Positions 1 through 14,100 of a stretch of DNA of 64,000 nt are shown here, in pieces. A model generated the notes under the pieces. That model ran no database searches and was not told where the DNA came from. It worked only from the letters and a program-made list of their open reading frames with translations. The position numbers and the translations under genes are program-made. The stretch's first letter is position 1. Each line of letters begins with the position of its first letter. Source of the stretch: Cruorifilaria tuberocauda (Eukaryota > Nematoda > Chromadorea > Rhabditida > Onchocercidae); NCBI GenBank assembly GCA_013365365.1, contig JABVXU010000315.1, positions 1 to 64,000 on the forward strand, in the 5' to 3' direction.

Positions 1-5
1 AAATA

Positions 6-75
6 AAAGTTTCCGTTTCCAAATAATTATAATTAATTAAATCTGATTGATTTTCTTTGATCTTTATTACTAAAA
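6..75 (+). repeat. 70-bp direct repeat, copy 1
   Basis: This 70-bp block recurs at 577-646 with a single T/C difference, 571 bp downstream in the same orientation. The bases on either side of the two copies differ, so the repeat is bounded and is not part of a longer duplication inside the window. It could be a dispersed repeat or a local duplication. Confidence 0.85.
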
Positions 76-137
76 GACATATTTCAAAAAGATATATTTC
101 ATTTAAAAGATATATTTCAAAAAGATATATTTCATTT
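72..137 (+). repeat. 33-bp tandem duplication
   Basis: Two adjacent 33-bp units (72-104 and 105-137) differ at one position (C/T). Each unit is itself made of two similar halves containing ATATTTCA, so the array looks like a doubled dimer. Confidence 0.8.
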
Positions 138-576
138 GTTTAAATTTCATTGTTATGAATTATGTCTGAATTAATAACTTCAATATAATAGTTTTCTTTT
201 TGCTGTAAATTTTCAAACATGGACAAGTATTTAATTAAAAAATTATCTAGCAGGAATGAGATCTGTTAAGAGATGATATATAGATCATATCGAGAATTCG
301 GACATCATGGAGATATGAACTTGAAATTCGAAATTTCGTTTATTATTGTTTGAATTTTATTATCCATTCATAACATAATCTATGAATTTAGTAAATTGTT
401 TACTTTCCCTATCTCTCTCTCTCTCTCTTTCTACTTTTGTTTATGTTCATTCATTCACTCATTTGTACAACTAATGGGAGAGCTAAAATACTCACAAAAT
501 TCTTTAACAAATCTAAATGAGCCCATAAGTGTGATTGGGGGAATAAACTATCACATTTGTCGGTTTTCCGGACATC

Positions 577-646
577 AAAGTTTCCGTTTCCAAATAATTA
601 TAATTAATTAAATCTGATTGATTTTCTTTGATCCTTATTACTAAAA
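577..646 (+). repeat. 70-bp direct repeat, copy 2
   Basis: Second copy of the block at 6-75, with one mismatch. No terminal inverted repeats or target-site duplication were noticed around either copy. Confidence 0.85.
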
Positions 647-906
647 TTTAATTCTTATTCCAATGTTCCCGTCATTTTTTGAGTAAAACAGATTAAATTC
701 CAACGTTTTTGTCCTGAAAATAAATTTATTGATTTTTTAAAAAGTTTCTTGTTCAAAACTTTCTTTAAATATTTGGACAAAATGAGATAGACGAACGATT
801 ATAATTCTACGATTACTACTTTTCATCATTATCAAGAAAAGTTTAACAATTAAATTTTAATGTGCTGTATCCTAATTCTTCTTAATTAACGATTGATCAA
901 TTAATG

Positions 907-940
907 AGGAAGAGATAGAGAGATAGAGAGATAGAGAGAT

Positions 941-978
<38 letters not shown>

Positions 979-1006
979 GGAGAGGTAGAGAGAGAAAAGA
1001 GAGAGT
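907..1006 (+). repeat. GA-rich microsatellite
   Basis: Roughly 100 bases of GA and GATA-type repeats. It is simple sequence with no coding potential, lying about 1.1 kb upstream of the Cas-like start codon. Confidence 0.9.
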
Positions 1007-2129
1007 GGAAATATTAACAGTTGTTAATTGAATTCTTTAAGATGAAAATTGCTTTATATTGATTATTTCCATCATTCTGCGTAGAACTAAGTGATCAAAT
1101 ACTCAATACGAATAGACGGATAGTCAAATCAAACGATGAATATTTCGATTAGAGAAAAAACTCAAAAAGATAAATTTTGAATCAATAATTCGATTTTGAG
1201 TATTATTACTCTGATCGTTAGCTTATTCGTCTATTTGCACATTAACACTTGTTATCAGCTGTTAAGGACAAACAGCTTTGCGCAGAACGTGTCAGCATCG
1301 ATCAAAAGAAACAAGCGATCGATCAGACTGGTCGATCAGTGGCCATAGGTCATTTGTGAATATTTGTTACTTTCTCTTTCGACAGGAAATTTCAGTTAAT
1401 TATTTTCGAGAAAGCTATACTGCCATGTGCTTCACTGAAAGTTCCTTACATCTCACGTCACTGTACAGTTGTTAACGATAAATCTAAAAAACCTTAACAG
1501 TTTCATCTATACAGTATCATTAATAGAAAGAATAAATGTTTGAGACTTCATCACTAAGTTAAATTATTTATAGGCGCAAAATAAAAATTACTGTAAATTT
1601 CTGCTAAATAGTTGAATTGAAACATAAAGGAGAATAAGCTAATTAAGAAAAAGCATCAAAAATGGAATTATTTGATAATTTGAATGAGATATTATATGAA
1701 TGGAAGGAATTCTTTCAATTATTTTTGTGCATATTTTATGAATAGAATGAAATTAAAAAGCATCGATTTAATTGAACGATCATTTGATCATAGTTGTTTA
1801 CTACTCAGAAGAAAAAAACAATTTCTACTGGTTTTTCTCTCCCTCTCTCTGTCCCTCTTTCTCTCTCTCTCTCTTTCTCCCTGTTTTCCCAGTTTTTCCA
1901 TCGTTTTTTACTGAATGACATCTGTCCAGATTTGTCATCATCAATGTCAGCAGTCATTATATCCATTATTATGTCTGTTATTAAATTTAAATATAAAGAA
2001 AAAATTTTTTTGCATGCGTTGCTGAGCAGTGAAAGGTGAAATGATTTGTTAGGTAAGGTAATATTTTATGATTTTATACAACTTCTTTTTGCTTTATCAA
2101 CGAAGAGAAGTAAATGTGAGGAGGAATTA

Positions 2130-5100
2130 ATGAAACGTGAAGTAATTAATGATAATGAAATAACGGAACAGGTATAAGTGATAGTTTTTAGTACATTTCA
2201 TAAAAGTATTTCCTTTTTTCAGTTCTCAAATTCTCTTTATATTCTTCTCATATCTTTCAAAAATTTCGATATTCATTTAAATTCATTTAATAACTTTTAT
2301 GATTTTTACTTCCTTTGATGCATCCTCCGTCATATTATTATAATTCCGATAACTGACATACGTAAAGACTCTATAATGTTCTATAATTTCCAATTTAAAT
2401 CCATCACTTATCAAAATTGCGTAGTTATCAGTAAAACATAAATTTGTATGAGTGATACAATAACATAGACGAAAAGCTTAACTGATATGATTATTTTACG
2501 TAATAAAAACATGCATACTTTCCGATTATCATGGAGATGATTTCCGACCATAATTAAAATAAAATTCTCTATTTTTCCATCTGATAAAAAAGAAGAGAGA
2601 AAACCTGATTTGAAAATTTTAATTTAACAATTATAGGTTGGCGTAGCCCAAGCGATTTACGATAACCAAGCCGAATGGCCTGACGAATTAGCATTTGAGC
2701 GAGGCGAAATTTTACGCGTTCTGAACGAACGACCTTGTAAGTTTCTTTTTTTTTTCAACTTTTCCTTTGCGAAAATTTTCACTGACAATGTCTATTTTGT
2801 TATCATTATTATTATCATCATCATCATCGTTGTAATTTCCTTATTAATGGTATGATTATTATTATCATCATCGCTATTATTATCTATTATTAATTACTTT
2901 TGAATTGGCTTAATAACTTAGTGAATTTAATAACTCATACTCAAAGATCGTTATGAATTATTTTGATAATAATATTATTTTTATCATCATTTTCTAGCGA
3001 ATTATACGTTATTTGTTCCCACATGAAAATATTAATTAATTAGTGCCAATTAAGATATCTGAATTCAATTTATTCTGATAATTCATTTAAATGTCGTTTT
3101 TGTTTCATTTATTGTTTCAAAATGGTTCAATATACCTGCAATTTTTACTTAAAATTAAAAGACAAATTGAGGAATTTGCAATTTGTTGATAGAATATTAT
3201 TATAACTTCGAAATAAACGGAATTTATCAATATTAACTTTAAATAGAGAAAATGAATATAGAACGACGAAATATAAAAAGTTTAATTTTTACTGAAGAAC
3301 TTAATTTTGCTTTGCATACAAAAGAAAAATAGATGGAAGAAAAAATATTCCGAAAGAAACAAGTTTCAATCTGTTCAAAATTCTTCATAATCTTGTAAAA
3401 TATGGTACAACAAAACGAATTAAATTAATATCAAATAATTTTATGGGAACTAGAAGTGAAATTGATCAATGATGTCATGATATAATAAAATAAGTGTGAT
3501 GACCTTAGATGTAGGAGAGTGAGTAAAAGTAAAAGTACGATAAAATTTCCTCATTCTTTAATTACTTTTTTCATTCTAATATAAGAAATTTCAGTTTGAT
3601 AAGTTAACATTTCGTCGCAACAGTAAGCGTTTATACAAATAATTTGTAAAATTTATATTAAAAGAACTTTTCAAAGGATATTTTAGGAAGAGCAATAAAT
3701 ATTTATGCTACTTGTCTGACCAAAATTATTTCACAGATTGCTTCCTTTTCTTATTTTTTTCTTTTCCGCATTTTAAAAAGTTCAATTAAAGCTGAAAAAA
3801 AGAAATGGGAATTACATATCAAAAGCGGTTCCTTTATTTTACCTTTTTTCTATTTGAAAATTGAATTATTTAAAAAAGCATTCTTCTCATAAAATTTGAT
3901 GTGCACATCTATGATTTCGGATGCTTGTTACGTTTTTAGCTTTTTCTAATTTTTGCTAACAATGCAAAAATGTCTTGCAATTTTTCAATTGTTAAATTTC
4001 AACATTTATATTGAGAAAATGAAAAAATTCTCACATTTCATTTGTTGAAACAAAAGAAATATACTTTTTTCTTTCTTACTACCTATAGAATATAAGTATA
4101 GTAAAATTTCGAACATAGTAATAAATGTAATTAAAATAAATAGGCGAATAATTAACGAAAGGAAATAATAACTGAAATAAATAGAAAAGTAATTAAGAAG
4201 CAAATAAGTATGCTTACTTACAGTATCTGAAAAGATTTTCGATAGCAATCTATTTGATTTTTGCTTATAAAAATTTGTAGAAATTCTTGTCAATCAATAA
4301 AGAAAAAACTATTAATCAAATATTAGTAAATTTTGAGGTTATAAAATTCGAAAAAAAAGTAAATTTCACATCAATAAAGCTTTTAATTTTTTTAGCCCAA
4401 AATTGATTGCATTGTGATTTTGGTTGTAGAAAATAATAAAATTCTTATTTCTTTCTTCAAATATTTCATTGGACAAAGTTTAATTAAACTAGAAAAATTG
4501 TTTCTATCATAAATTAATCATTTTCTTCTTTTACATTTATTTTCGACTTATTCTTACTGCAATTATTTCCTTAGTAGAATAATTCTGAATCAAATTACTT
4601 TGTTATTCAAATATAACCAAGGAGGAAAATGTTTTTAACATCACACGCTTTCCGTGTCAATAAGAAAATTATTTAGGTGAAAAATTAATTTTTATACATG
4701 TTCTTTAGCCTAATTTGAGCATTAGCTTTACTCATAATTGACCTTCTGATCTTTACCGTATCCACTAGAGGAAAAGTATTACTTCGAAGATTGCTTCTTT
4801 GTTAATAGAAGCGTCGATCACGTTACTTAAATTGATCTGTGTAACAGAGACGCGTAAAGCAACAGATTGGAAACTTAAAGATGAAGCCTAGATAAAACAG
4901 CTTTAATTGCTTCGGACTAAGAACTTTTAGCATAAAAATATCATATATATGGTTACAAAAAATAACAATTATATTATTGAATATAAGTTTCGGAAACTGT
5001 TATCGTAAAATAATTGCCTAAAATATTGAGGGAGAGTCGCATCTATCGCACACTATCAGAAATGACGCAAAATAATTTCCAGTATAAGAATTATATTAAA

Positions 5101-8100
5101 TTCAGAATTGCATATTATATGATCCTAATGTCATAGCCCTATATGTCCTAATTTTATCCATGATTATCTTAAGTGTAAAAATTGTAAGTATAGTTTAAAA
5201 ATTCTAATTACTCTAATTAGAATATCAGAATTAATTTTCAATTTTTTATTTTTTAAATTTATATTTTCCAAAAATTTTTTTATTTTCTTATGATAATAAT
5301 TGGAATTTCCAAAAATCTTGCAAATTTGTCAAAAGTACAATTAACTTTTCAGTGAGGTGATACGAGGGAAAGGTATTTAAAAATAACATATAAAAAGTAT
5401 TAAAAATAATATTACCGCAATTTTCGGAATGTATGTGATAAACTAAATGATAGAATCATTCCGATCATTCTTTTATTCTGTTGCTGATAAGATAACTTTC
5501 TTTAAAAGTAATGTCGAATTGAAAAATGAAACCGTAGCAGGCGTGTTTTTTAACAAAGCTTCATTTGATATAATCTTTAATGGTTCCATTTAAAATTTTA
5601 ACTTAATTTATCTTTACTGCTTACATTTCAAATAAATGAAGAAAGGTCTCTTGGCTAGCTTTCTAAATATGTCTTGATGTATTTTAGGTGCGAATAACGG
5701 AGTAGGAATTAATACAGGCTGGTGGTGTTGTATTAACAAAAACGGTAGACGTGGTATTGTACCGGCGAATCGTCTCCGGATGATTCATCGATTCGATCAG
5801 AATAGTTCACCTCAGGTAAGTGCAAAGAAAATATTACATCATCAAATTGATTTAATTTCATATTTGTCGTTTTTTCTCTTCTCCTTTTGACATATAAAGG
5901 AATTTCATTTAATTTCAGTTTAATTTTGATTCTCGTTATATTTCTCTCCTGAAATTAAATTTAATTAGAAAACTTCCCACAACTAACGAAGAGAACAGTA
6001 AATCCAAATCCCATTTCAAATTTGCGTTGAAATTGAAGCTTTAATCGATGTACTTTGTATTATGGGCTTGAAACAAGGATTATTTCCTCAATTCACAAAA
6101 GATATTTGAATATTGTTTTTGATTATGCATTTTTTGAGATTCTTAAATAGATTTCAATGCTTGAATCCTAAAATGCCAAAAAAATTATTTCCAATTTTAT
6201 TTTTTATTTGCCGTCATGTGATGTATATTTTAAATTTATGTCATGCATATTTATACCAAGCAAATGCATGGTAGGTATATTCTGTGATAAGAAATGGTAA
6301 AGAATAGGAATATTATTTTTAAAGAAAGGAACAAAACGAGGCTTATCACTTAATTATAAATTTTCTCCTTCTTCGCTCATATATTTTAATATGAGACAAA
6401 GTTTGAACTATCAAATAAAACATTTTAGCATCACAGCTGTATACTAATTTGAGTTACACTCCTTCGTAGCATTTTAAAAGTCATTTTTATTGATGATATT
6501 TAATTGGTGATAATTAATGAATGCTAACTAGTTCAATTGATTTCTTTTATCATTAAAAATTTTCAGTAGCTCTCTCTCTCTGACATCTGAAAAGGATAGT
6601 TATGTCAGAATTTCACATTTTCAATATTTTCTTATTTTGAATATATTTTAATATTCTTTTCCTCATTTTTGAGATGGAAGAAATTTTATAAGCTTATGCA
6701 ATACATATAAGTTTATTAAAAGATTGAAATTTATCTAATACATATAAATTTATTAAACATTCTCTTAAATCTCATTTCTCAAATTTACAGATCATTTAGA
6801 GAAAGCTTCGATGAATTGGATAAATTTCAATCTCTCCTAAATTAATCTACCCTAAATTCCTATTCACATTTATTCTGTGTCTGTGTGTCTATGTGTAATA
6901 TATATATATGATACAAGTACCACTTTGGTTCTAAAACTTGTTTACTAAAGTAGTTTTGCTTATAGCTTCTAATATCGATCCACCTTTTCGCCTTCTTCTA
7001 ATTATATAAATATTCCACTGATCCATACTTTTATCCTTAAAATATATGCAAACTATACGCAAAAATTTCATATTATATAGATTTTATAAAGGTTTTTTGA
7101 ATTTTGCTTCAAAAAGTTTAAAAGTTAAAAGACATCTTATGCTTTAATTTTGTACGTACTAATTGCAGCGTTGAAGACTCAATTTTCCTCAAATTACATC
7201 CATCATTGATTTCCACGCAGCTTTCTTTTCCGTTTTTCTTAATGCATACTTTAGAAAGATGTGGAAAAAATTTCTCAAAATCTCAAAGTAAATAAGAAGT
7301 AAAAGTGAAACGCAAGTGAGGTAGATGATTTCCTGTATATTAAACAATACTAACATTTATACAATCACGTTTTTGTTACAACGAAAATATCATACTAAAA
7401 TCTATTTTTGCACACATTCTTCCTGTCAGCTAAGTTTGGTGTGAGTTGAAATAAGTTTTTGCGTCATTAGCTTTACAGAGACTTTTTGTGCCATTAACTT
7501 ATCAAATAACTTTTGCGTCATTCGCCGTATCATATTTTATGATAAAAAAAAGAAGGAAAGGAGAACAGTAATTAATTGATGGGAAAAGATGAATCAACGA
7601 GAAACATTCCTCCTTCGATCAATCATTTCACTTCGCTTCCTTTCTTTTATTTATTTATTTTTTACTATTTTAAACCTCTTCACTTCATTTTCATCACTTT
7701 TTATCAAGATATTTAACTGATAATACCTGTCTACGTGTCTACGTGATTATCATGATTTCTTCTGATCAATTCATTCTCTCTCGATAGGTTTAAAAAAAAT
7801 GAAAACGGAAGTTCACAATTAATTTTTCAATTTCATTTCCATCATTCTTTGTTTTATGGAGAAAATGATAACAGTCAATGAGATAAACAATGGAATTTTA
7901 ATGAAAACATTTCTGTTACTTCTGAATATTTATCAATGATTTCTAATTCTTTTTTAAAAAGAAATTTTGTTTATTTTTCCTTTTTCTTCTTTTGGTTATG
8001 TTTACACTGTTTACCTTACTGAAATATTTGTTCTACAATTGCTTCTTCCTCACAGAACGAGGAAAACGATGAAAAATCATGTTGTTTTAAAAGCTATTCA

Positions 8101-11100
8101 CCGATGTTATTTCATTCTCAATGAAAAATTTGGTAAACAGAATTCCGGAAAAAAAGAGTTTAAAGTATTCCTTCTAAACTGTTTACACAAAGTTTTATCT
8201 TTCTATTATTGAAAGAATTTATATTTCAATTAAAGTAGATTAATTTTCGTAATTATTAAATCAAAAGTTCATCATCAAACTTTACTTCATGGATTGGATA
8301 TGGATGTAATCTGGCTAATTCATTTAAGTGATAAGATTTTATAATTAGAATTAGTCAAATTTCTTCATTCATCTACAATAATTACTTGTGTTACTTTCGC
8401 TTCTACTGAATTGTTAATTGCTGTACTCAGAAAATGTATCACAATATACAGCTATTAATTAATTAATTAAATAAATTTCCAGTCAAGTATGTGAAGATAT
8501 AATTTAAATTTTGCGAAATTTGCTTGAAATTAATTAAAAATTTGTTTCAATAATCTCTGGAATTCAGTTTATATTTAACTTTTTAAGTTATTCAATGAAG
8601 TTCTCAATGAAAGTTATGCATAAATATCTGAAAGTATCAATTTCAGGAATCGATCTCATCGCCGTTTATCGATAGCAACAGCGCTAACAATAACAGACTA
8701 CGGTTAATGTTCGGTAGTGCCGGAAGGTTGTCATCACCACCATTTATTGATGATAATGATTCACTGAATGACTCTTTTACAAATGAATTCATTAATTCGC
8801 CTACATTTGATTCAGGTTTGCTTTTAATCTTCTTTTCATCCTGACATTTTAAATTGAAAATTTGTAGTGTCTGTCGTCACTTTAACAAACAAAATTCATA
8901 GAGAAGAGAAAGGACGAGAATGATTGTCGGACATTTCTCATTTTATGGTATTCTTCCCTTATATTAACTAATTTTTTATCAAAAAAAATTTCATTCGATC
9001 AGAAATCGAATTGAATTATTGTTAAATTTCTCAGTAATTTGAAAATTACATTTTAAATGTGATAATATAGACTGATTGATTTGACAGATTTCATTTTCTC
9101 TCATAACTTGATTTTAAATAATACAGGATGTGAAGAAATTATAAATAAATTTACAAAATTAATTAAGCGTATTCATGAAGGATAAAATTTGCACCTGAGA
9201 ACTCGGGAAGCTCAGATAAGTTATCCTCGAAAGTAGTCTTTAGTACTTTTCTTCATCTTCAGATTCATTATTCGATCGTATATTTCCTCTTTCACCATTG
9301 GAACGCTACAAGGATACTTCTTTACGCCGTATGTCTAATGGTACCTTTGGTACACCACCATATGGCGTTGTACGAAATATTCCGATTAAAGTGGAAAGCG
9401 TAAGAATTCATTTTTTCATTTAATTTCACAATTTATCACCGAATAAGCGTATCAAACTTCTGCTTTACTTTTTTCCATTTCCGTTGCATGAATTGAACAG
9501 TTGCGATTAGTTATATCCGGTAAAGAGTTCATCCGTTAGGGAGCTGATAATAACATGCAAAGTGATGAATGAGATGAACTGAACTGAAAATGATATTGAT
9601 TTGTTTATTACAGCTGTATTAATTTTATTTTGTTTAAAAATTCATAAATAATATTTGGCCAATTATTTAATTAACACTTCCCAACTATGCAATCATTATA
9701 TAAAATACGTCTCTATATTTGTTTAACTTCATTTAATTTAATGAATGGCTGATTCAATTTCTTTGTTTTTTGTTTTGCCGATTCATAATTTATTAAGAAT
9801 TTTAAATTATTTAAAACGCTTCAACACAATAATTAACATTTATGTGATAATTGGCTAATATACAGACTTCTTTTTTGGTTCATTTCAACTTTTCTAAGCA
9901 AATTGCTAATCATTCTGTTTGTATGAGTCAATTATGAATTTTCCTAAAAGCAAAAGGGAAAGGAATTTATACTAATTGAATTTCAGTGCAAAATATCAGG
10001 TTTTTTAAATGAGTTAAAGAAGAGATAAGTTATTTTTCTTCTAAATCTCACAAATTTAGCAAATTTAGATATTTTTAATTTAAAACGAATTCACAGGCAT
10101 TTAAAATGATTCATAGTTAAAGTTTCGACATTCCAGACACCTGTAAACGATAATGGTAATAGTTTCGAGAAGGTAAGAGGTAACACACTGAAATTCCCAA
10201 ACATTCGCAATTACAAGGATGACCTTTCCACCTCGACATTTCCCTATTATCAAAGGAAATTTGAAAGGTTAGTATTTTTTTATTTAGTCATATGGAATAC
10301 ATTACCACTTCCATTGTCGTCCATTTAAGATCTTTTCCTATTTCAACTATATTTACAATTCTCTTAATTTCTATGTATTAATCTCATTTCGACTCATTCC
10401 TCAATGCACTTTTTATAATTTCATAAGGAACCTTTTAATCTGAAATTCAAGCGAAAATTATTACTTTGAAAAATTTTTTGATATTTGTTAGCTATTCCAG
10501 ATTTTTCACAAGTTTTCAATAAAATCTTGAGAAGAGACTAGCAATTAATCAACTATTAATTTTGATAATTTAAACTTTGCTAAACTGCCAGCTATCATTC
10601 AGCTATCATTCTCATTTGATCTCGAATGTTGACGATTTAAGATTTGCTTTCAAAGTTCAGAATATCAGTGAAGATCGATGCCCTTGTAACTCAGGATTTA
10701 ATTTCTGTTCATGTCGAAAACAGTTATTTTTTTATTCATGAAAACTTTTTTAAAATTCATTAAAGATTAAATTTCGAGAGAGAAATGAATAAATAAAAAA
10801 TTATTATTTTATGATAGTTTTCAAATATTTGTGTCGTTTTTGAAATTTTATTATTAGTTCGAAATTGCTCCATCCATTCACTATATTAATTCTTACCCTA
10901 AGTGCAAAGGCCATTCCAGCGTGACCTTTTATGTGTTGGTTTCGATCTCTTTCACTTTTGAAATATCTAAATCAATTTCATTTATTACAAATTATTGATA
11001 CGATAACTATTTGATCCTTTTATTGCAAGCTTCACTCCTCTTATCAATCAATGACAATTTCAATGATAGATTTGCATTTTTCTCGTTGATAGTTGCTGAT

Positions 11101-14100
11101 GCTCTGCTTGTTGCAAATTGATAAAATAATAAATAAAACAAAGATTACATCCATAAATAATCAATAAAACAATCACTTTTTATTTTAATGCCTAAAAATT
11201 TCTTACTTTTATGACTATCTTCAGTACTTACCTAAGCATAAATATTAGCTTCATAATTGATAGAAATTTCTCAGTGATATAATATCCTTACGATTGATTC
11301 AATTATTGAAATTCTCATATATCGCACTAATAACGATACCGAGAAAAATAAATATTCAGTTTTTTACCATAATTTATAAATTCTCAAGATTGTTATTGAT
11401 AGAATGATACAAGCAATAAACAAATTTAAAATAATATTGTTAAAAAGAATTATGCATTCTGAAAAGAATAAGTATGATCGATAACTTTGTCTCTGTTTAA
11501 TAAGTTTGATTGACTTCTTATCGAATGAATCAATTTTTTCCAACGATAATTTTAAAACTTCTTTACTAAAAGAGTGATAAGGAAAAAAAGAAATGTTTTC
11601 TTATCACCAAGAAAAAAGATGCAGAGGAAAAAAAACTTCTATTTAAGCATTCAACATATTTCAATGAGCGATAATAAAAGATTTTTGGTATAAAAAAGCG
11701 CAAAGTTTAATGAGAATTTTCAAGGGCAATAAATTTACTTTCCGCCATTTTCTATCATTTCTTCTTTTCAATCATTTGACGAAAACGACGCAATTGTTAA
11801 AGTAAAAGCTACTTTTGATTCAAAAAATAGAATCTATGTAGAATTGCTTCACAAAAATTGTCGTTAATGAAATTCCTAAATTTAATTGATTTAAATTTCA
11901 CCTTTTTCTCCATCTTTTTTAATTCTTCTTCTCTGATAATGAAAATTTTTGGATGCGTTTTTAGATCATAAACTAAAATAAATTTAGCTTAAATTCGAAA
12001 ATACAACTTAGATTAGAAAAGTTTAACTGAGATTTAAAAAATTTGGTTTGAAATAAAACCCTATTTTTCGTTTTTTCTTTAATTTTTTAAATTTCTCCTG
12101 AAAATTCTCTTTTTTGATCTCTTTTTCTTGTGAATAAAGAAAAAACTTTTTTTTAAGTTTATTTCATTTAAGAAAGAAAATTGAGAGAGATGGAAAGAGA
12201 GAGAGCTAAGCTTTCATGCAAAATGAACGGATTTTTTTAATTTCAATTGATCACACGTAAAAGTCATTGATCAAAATTTGTTCATATCAAGAAAAAACAA
12301 AATTCTCTCTTCGAATTCTTTTTTTTCTGAGAATCTCGATAAATACTTTTTCTTCAAGCTACTTGTTCTTGAAATTAATGAACAAAGTAAATAATCGATA
12401 TATTAACTTTAAACTAAGGAAGAACCGAAAAAATGGAAGTAAACGAACTGGTTTTTTACAAGATTACAAAAGTATGTCTTGTCAGCTATAAATAAGCAAT
12501 CAGTTTGAATTAAAAATTTTTTAGCTAACGTCATTAATTGAATTAATTTTAAAGTATTTTGAATAGAACCGATGAATCTTTCAATAAAAGAAATCAATTA
12601 ATCTATGCCAGAAAAAGCAACTTCAGTAACAATATTCCCACTTAATCGCAAATAAAACTTATTATTAATTAAGCGTAAAATTCGAAATTTGCAAATGATG
12701 TGAATAATTTGAATGCCATAATCTTCCGGAATGAATCACTCCTGATCGTGTTATCCTTCCGGATGCTTATCTCAACATTTGCATTTTTTCTAATCTAATT
12801 ATCACTAATTGATTAATTTACTTACTTTACAGTAGCAATCAAATGTATTATTTGTTTGCATTAAAAACAAAATATCTGTTCATATTTTAAGTCTTTTTAC
12901 ATTTAAAATAATAAATAACTTATTGTTGTTATCGATCGTTTCGTTGTTACTCTTTAAATGCTTCAATTACTTATTGTTCTATGCTATCATTTTTCATTTT
13001 TTTCATATTCTATGGTCTTTTAACGCTCCAATTGTACCAAAATAGAAAATTTCAAATAATTAACACAAAAGTTTCCAGATACGTAAAAGTTACTAAACAT
13101 TAAAACAATAAATTGATTCAAAATTTTAAATTCATGCAATTTGTGTTAATTAAAAAATTTATTAAGAACATTAAATATTTTGTGGACTTATGATAGCTTA
13201 AGAATAATGTGTAACAAATGCAAATATGGCATTCCATTCTCTTCGTCATCATTTCACGTCCATTCATTATAAATTGAAATGAAATAATTAATCACTTAAT
13301 CGAAGTTTTATGAGGTCAAATGAGATGACAGAATCGTTAAATAAATCCATGTATATTTCATATGCTGTAAGTTCAGTTTAGGACAAATTTTTTTCTTCTG
13401 ATTTGTTAGAAATGAATTTTGAAAGATTTGATCCCAATCACAAAATGACCTTCATCAATCAACTGACACCATTTTGATAAAATTTATAGCTTCTGATCAT
13501 TTCTTTTCTATCAATCGGTAACATTTCCTTCCTATGCTATTTTTGAGGAATGATTTGAAAGCATTTCGGTCTTTTGTTATTTGCTTTTTTCCTGATTTCT
13601 ATATTCACGTGCACAAATGCATGGAACTATACTTCTTGCAACTTTCGATAACTCACTTCAAATGATATTGACGGAATATTGAAGAATATTTCAGAATATG
13701 ATTACTCCAAAAGAATTAATTGCTACTTTAGATTTTATTATACATTCAACAAATATATTCCAATACGTTACGTTTGAGTGAAATTTAAAACCTAAGTGTG
13801 AATGATAGTTTGTGTTATGTTGACAGCATTTGTCATGATGCATTAAACTTTACGTGTAATTAAATCAAAAGGTGAAAAAAGAAAAGGTGTAAAGAAAAGT
13901 TTGAAGTCAGTTCACTTTTAAACCTTTTTTCTTCAAAAGGATAATTTGTCAAGCAATCAGGTGAAATTGATCTGATTAGATGTTCAGAATTCTATTATTT
14001 CTTCTCGTAACTTTTAAACGCACAAAGCAAAAACAACTGAATTTTTGGTCAAAAAAGAATTACAAAAATTTAACTCAGATAAAGTTTTCCAGGTAAAACG

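Larger units (their letters stand above)
1..2129. other. 5' flank of the Cas-like gene, no coding gene seen
   Basis: No gene is recognised here. The stretch holds a near-identical 70-bp direct repeat (6-75 and 577-646), a 33-bp tandem duplication (72-137), CT-rich runs near 411-430 and 1838-1880, and a GA microsatellite at about 907-1006. The open frames present are short, of biased composition and lack domain similarity. Part of it is presumably the promoter and 5' UTR of the gene that starts at 2130, but I see no clear core promoter motif. Confidence 0.6.
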
